A stretch of DNA of 15,409 bases from a bacterium (GTDB lineage Bacteria > Verrucomicrobiota > Verrucomicrobiae > Opitutales > Opitutaceae): the NCBI GenBank assembly GCA_021780625.1, contig JAJXYI010000159.1:1-15409 (forward strand), read 5' to 3'. The translations under genes were made by a program, and so were the position numbers. Under the pieces are notes generated by a model. The model was given only the letters and a program-made list of their open reading frames with translations. It searched no databases and was not told the origin of the DNA. Of this stretch, positions 13,010 to 15,409 are shown in pieces (the first letter of the stretch is position 1; every line of letters starts with the position of its first letter).

Positions 13010-13417
13010 TCACTCCGTCTCCTTGTCTTCGATCTTCTTTTCGCGGGCCGACTCGTCCATCCGCTCGCGGGTCGCCTTCTCGACGCCACCTTCTGCCATT
13101 TGGTCAACATCGCTCAGTCCGTCCTCGTCCTCTCCTTCGCTTGGAGATTCCGGAAACTGGATCCCGGTCGATTCGGGGACGGCCTCCCAGCGTTCGGGCA
13201 ATTGGATCGAGTCGAGAATCGCCTCCTGCCGGTCACCGTCGGATTCGCCCGTCAGTTCACGTTTCGCCTGCATGTAGTCGGACATAGAAACATCCGAGGC
13301 TTCACGCCCCTTGCCCGCCGCAATCTCACGAGCCCGCTCATGAGCCTGCTCGTGTGTCGGATGGGGGACCGCCCCGGGAGAGCGATCGTCGTGTGCGTCG
13401 GGTGCGTTTCTTTCCAT
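13010..13417 (-). CDS. small acidic protein with DUF2934-like segment
   Basis: This 135-residue, strongly hydrophilic protein has no signal peptide and no membrane segment. Residues 19-56 (PTHEQAHERAREIAAGKGRE ... YMQAKRELTG) resemble the DUF2934 pattern of a helix, a Gly-Arg turn and a second helix with an aromatic-x-x-A-x-x-E-L end; the assignment is tentative. The middle (80-110) is Glu/Asp/Ser/Pro-rich and probably disordered (PESPSEGEDEDGLSD), and the tail is a charged helix (ATRERMDESAREKKIEDKET). The frame extends upstream to a GTG at 13486; the ATG at 13417 is preferred because the extra 23 residues are unlike the rest, though its ribosome binding site is poor. It is followed by a long gap, and the GNAT gene lies 117 nt upstream on the same strand. 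Function is unknown; a stress-related or DNA/protein-binding role would be a guess. Confidence 0.68.
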   Translation of the reverse strand: MERNAPDAHDDRSPGAVPHPTHEQAHERAREIAAGKGREASDVSMSDYMQAKRELTGESDGDRQEAILDSIQLPERWEAVPESTGIQFPESPSEGEDEDGLSDVDQMAEGGVEKATRERMDESAREKKIEDKETE

Positions 13418-13534
13418 GAGGGTGCGAGTATGCTCCCGCACACGAAATCCAAGGATGGGGTAAAACCCACGGTGCGAAAAAAACACCGCTGAAGCGTGGT
13501 CTCTGGGATCGTTCGGAGAGGCCGGCGCGACGGG

Positions 13535-14053
13535 TCATCCGCGGCGGGTCGTCGGAGCGAGTCGTGCGAGCAGGAGTTCGTCGAGGAAGCGGCCCCGGTG
13601 GCGCAGAGCCTCGGGTTCCCGGCCGTAGATCGAAAACCCAGCCTCCTCGTAGAGCGCGAGCGCGGGAGCATTTCCCTCGACGACGGCGACGCGGAGTTGA
13701 CGGACGCCGTCAAGGCCCGATGCGGCGCACAGCGCACGCGCGACGAGCCTGCGGGCCACGCCCTGGCGCCGGTGCTCCGGGTGGACGTACAGGCCGACGA
13801 TCGACGCTTTGTGATTCTCCTTCAGCCCGGGCGCCCTCAGCAGCGTGATCATGCCGACCAGCTCGCCGCCTGCGAACGCACCGAAGGTGGCCGCGGGGCC
13901 CGTCGGGGCGAGCCGCTCCTCGAAGAACGACAACGGCCGCGAAGCCTCCTCGCGGAAGGAGCGGCCGAAGGAGGCCGGACTCTGGCGCAGCCCGAGAAGG
14001 CGCAGGGCGCGGCTGGCGGAGGCATCGTTTGGCTTCAGGCGGCGGATCGTCAT
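13535..14053 (-). CDS. GNAT-family N-acetyltransferase
   Basis: GNAT enzymes transfer an acetyl group from acetyl-CoA to an amine on a small molecule or protein. The 172-residue length and layout are typical. MTIRRLKPNDASASRALRLL forms the first strand and helix, and FGAFAGGELVGMITLLR the central strands. IVGLYVHPEHRRQGVARRLV (85-104) is motif A, with the acetyl-CoA pyrophosphate-binding RRQGVA at 95-100. VAVVEGNAPALALYEEAGF (122-140) is motif B, with Asn128 and Tyr135. The C-terminal stretch DELLLARLA is also usual. The substrate is unknown; HPEHRRQGVARRL is shared by RimI-like and many antibiotic or amino-acid acetyltransferases. It is probably the first gene of a short minus-strand unit with the acidic protein gene, but the spacing (117 nt) leaves this open. 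The ATG at 14053 has no clear ribosome binding site. The 139 nt before it (14054-14192) hold nothing I can name. Confidence 0.92.
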   Translation of the reverse strand: MTIRRLKPNDASASRALRLLGLRQSPASFGRSFREEASRPLSFFEERLAPTGPAATFGAFAGGELVGMITLLRAPGLKENHKASIVGLYVHPEHRRQGVARRLVARALCAASGLDGVRQLRVAVVEGNAPALALYEEAGFSIYGREPEALRHRGRFLDELLLARLAPTTRRG

Positions 14054-14192
14054 GACAGCACTGGGATGGCTGGGCTGATGCGAGGACAGCAGGTGCCCGT
14101 GGACTACAACGGCACACCGCTACCCAGGACGTCAACCGGCCTCGCGTCCCGCCATACCCACTCACCACGCCAGCGGCGGGCCGGCGCCCCGG

Positions 14193-14855
14193 TCAGCGGA
14201 CGATCGGCCACCGCGCAGCCAGCACCCGAAGGATTTCCGCCGGCTCGAGACGGCGCGTGTAATCGGCGTCGACGAACGCGTGCACGATCGTCCCATCGCG
14301 ATCGACCACGTAGGTGGCGGGCAGCGGAAGTTTGAAGGTGCGGTCCCCGTTGTAGGCCGGAATATCGAGACCGAAGCGCTCATAGATCGGCCTGAGCGCC
14401 TCGTGCAGGGTGAAGACGAGCCCAAGGCGCTCGGAGACGCGATTGCCGGAATCGCTCAATATATCGAAACTCGCGCCATTGTTCGCCGCGGTCTCCAGAG
14501 CCTTGTCCGGCAGCTCGGGCGCCATTCCCACGAGCAGTGCTCCGTGCCGCTCGATTTCAGGCTGAGCCGCCGCCAGCGCCTTCATCTCAAGGTTGCAGTA
14601 CGGACACCAGCCGCCCCGGTAAATGCTGAGGACCACCGGGGCCTTCTTGAGATAGTCGGAGAACCGGCGCAGCACCCCGTGCTGATCGGGCAACTCGAAA
14701 TCGGGCATCCGGTCTCCGACCCTCAGCGCCCGGTTCTCAATGCCCGAAGCCTTCAGCTCCTCGGTGCAGCGATTCATCAACGCGAGAATATCGGCCGGGA
14801 CCCTCGCGTTCTTTCCGGCATCATATTCGGCAATGGCTTGTGTAAGATTATTCAT
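14193..14855 (-). CDS. peroxiredoxin-like (AhpC/TSA-type) thioredoxin-fold protein
   Basis: The 220-residue cytoplasmic protein has a helical N-terminal part (1-44). A thioredoxin fold follows: VGDRMPDFELPDQHGVLRRF (46-65), PVVLSIYRGGWCPYCNLEMK (73-92) with Cys84 and Cys87 in a CPYC motif, and LPLPATYVVDRDGTIVHAFV (177-196) with the usual cis-Pro strand. This matches the peroxiredoxin-like family that carries CxxC instead of the single peroxidatic Cys context of AhpC. It probably reduces peroxides or disulfides, but the physiological substrate is not established. The frame runs upstream to 14924; 14855 is preferred because a well-placed promoter (14901-14873) and the palindrome lie inside the longer reading. 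It is divergent from a TetR-family gene, which likely controls it. Sure of fold, less sure of activity. Confidence 0.9.
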   Translation of the reverse strand: MNNLTQAIAEYDAGKNARVPADILALMNRCTEELKASGIENRALRVGDRMPDFELPDQHGVLRRFSDYLKKAPVVLSIYRGGWCPYCNLEMKALAAAQPEIERHGALLVGMAPELPDKALETAANNGASFDILSDSGNRVSERLGLVFTLHEALRPIYERFGLDIPAYNGDRTFKLPLPATYVVDRDGTIVHAFVDADYTRRLEPAEILRVLAARWPIVR

Positions 14856-14872
14856 TTTTGAGTGATCGTTCC

Positions 14873-14901
14873 AGAATAGCACGGCAACAGCGGTTCCGCA
14901 A
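14873..14901 (-). promoter_or_regulatory. promoter of the peroxiredoxin-like gene
   Basis: On the minus strand TTGCGG (14901-14896), a 17-nt spacer and TATTCT (14878-14873) form a good sigma-70-like pair. The -10 box ends 17 nt before the ATG at 14855, so the leader is very short. An A/T-rich stretch (14900-14910) lies just upstream of the -35 and could act as an UP element. Confidence 0.55.
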
Positions 14902-14908
14902 AAAATAT

Positions 14909-14924
14909 TTGAGCAGCCGCTCAA
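14909..14924. promoter_or_regulatory. 16-bp palindrome, likely TetR-family operator
   Basis: TTGAGC-AGCC-GCTCAA is a perfect 6-4-6 inverted repeat in the 95-nt gap between the divergent peroxiredoxin-like and TetR-family genes. It is 7 nt upstream of the -35 box of the former and 26 nt before the start codon of the latter. Size, symmetry and position fit autoregulation by the TetR protein; the NemR box has the same 6-4-6 layout (TAGACC-N4-GGTCTA) with different bases. Confidence 0.6.
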
Positions 14925-14950
14925 TTAGTGACAGACCCAGTGCTTTCCAC

Positions 14951-15409
14951 ATGGGCAGACCCGTCGAATTTGAACGCGAGAAGGTCCTCGAGAAAGCGAT
15001 GCACGCCTTCTGGGACTGCGGTTATGGCGACACGGGCGTGTCTCAGCTTTCGAAAGTGACCCGCCTGAAACCCGGCAGCCTCTACGGCGCGTTCGAGTCG
15101 AAGGAGGCGCTATTTCTCGAGGCGCTCGAGTCCTACGGCAAGGCCAGCGTAAAACAGGTGAAGGCCGCGCTGGCGGGTGGCCGGTCGCCGCTGGGCGCGA
15201 TCCGGACGTATTTCATGGACCTCGCCGCCGAGGCTGCCGGACCGTATTCGAAACGCAGCTGCCTGCTGGTCAACACGGTGCTGGAACTTGCACGCAAGGA
15301 ACCCAAGATCCAGGCCCACGTGAACCGTCAGTTCGAGGCGATCGAAGAGGTGCTGCGCGAGGCGTTGGTCCGGGCGAAGAAGGCCGGCGAGCTTCAGGCG
15401 GACGCGGAT
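14951..15409 (+). CDS. TetR/AcrR-family regulator, cut by right window edge
   Basis: The ATG at 14951 opens a frame with no stop in the 153 codons up to the edge. Residues 1-60 form the TetR DNA-binding domain: MGRPVEFEREKVLEKAMHAF, then GYGDTGVSQLSKVTRLKPGS with LYGAFESKEALFLEAL, the classic recognition helix and following helix. The ligand domain includes RSCLLVNTVLELA (102-114). A Cys at this spot (Cys104) before LVNT is common in the NemR-like group, in which a Cys senses electrophiles or hypochlorous acid; whether it senses here is inference. About 35-50 residues are probably missing at the C-terminus. It is divergent from the peroxiredoxin-like gene with a palindromic operator between them, so it likely represses both genes. 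No clear ribosome binding site precedes the ATG. Confidence 0.92.
   Translation, partial: MGRPVEFEREKVLEKAMHAFWDCGYGDTGVSQLSKVTRLKPGSLYGAFESKEALFLEALESYGKASVKQVKAALAGGRSPLGAIRTYFMDLAAEAAGPYSKRSCLLVNTVLELARKEPKIQAHVNRQFEAIEEVLREALVRAKKAGELQADAD

Noticed and set aside
12897..13277. Plus-strand ORF starting MQPFSEQLLAELLAEVTRPL
   Set aside because: Only the first 40 codons look protein-like; the rest is antisense to the acidic protein gene and Ser-rich, as shadow frames are.

Overview
The window is GC-rich chromosomal DNA from a bacterium that I take to be an Opitutaceae-like verrucomicrobium. This is an inference from three things: a 358-residue transaldolase of the long type, a small secreted protein and a glycine-zipper lipoprotein of a kind common in that group, and non-coding DNA full of short palindromic repeats, including an element that reads NHRxTEDTEK in one frame. 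No rRNA or tRNA gene is present, so taxonomy rests on these impressions only.

Layout. Positions 1-1224 are a gene graveyard: the C-terminal part of an IS4-type transposase runs off the left edge, followed by the C-terminal half of a rifampin ADP-ribosyltransferase (Arr), then a long inverted repeat with another repeat nested in it. Positions 1225-3273 (minus) encode a secreted GH42-type beta-galactosidase. Positions 3274-4470 hold no convincing gene but a dense cluster of palindromic modules. Two genes then read leftwards: a NERD-domain membrane protein (7285-6398) and a secreted DUF885 putative metallopeptidase (6252-4471). From a divergent region with two hairpins, transaldolase (7486-8562) reads rightwards. 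It is followed by a small secreted protein (8749-9288) and a glycine-zipper lipoprotein (9480-9989). A repeat element sits between these last two and forms a 54-codon ORF with a strong ribosome binding site.

A perfect 21-nt palindrome (10011-10031) separates the lipoprotein from a convergent secreted GH63/MGH1-like glycosidase (12662-10032). Further minus-strand genes are a small acidic protein with a DUF2934-like segment, a GNAT acetyltransferase and a peroxiredoxin-like protein with a CPYC motif. The last is divergent from a TetR-family regulator that is cut by the right edge. A 16-bp palindrome and a good promoter lie between them, which suggests a compact redox- or electrophile-responsive switch.

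Functional theme. Two secreted glycosidases, a secreted peptidase candidate and a pentose-phosphate enzyme fit a polymer-degrading heterotroph, but there is no dedicated polysaccharide locus: no transporter, sulfatase or sugar regulator is visible. The most unusual content is non-coding: nested palindromic repeats in which one 29-nt element sits exactly in the centre of another palindrome, twice, and a repeat that appears to have captured the translation start of a lipoprotein gene.
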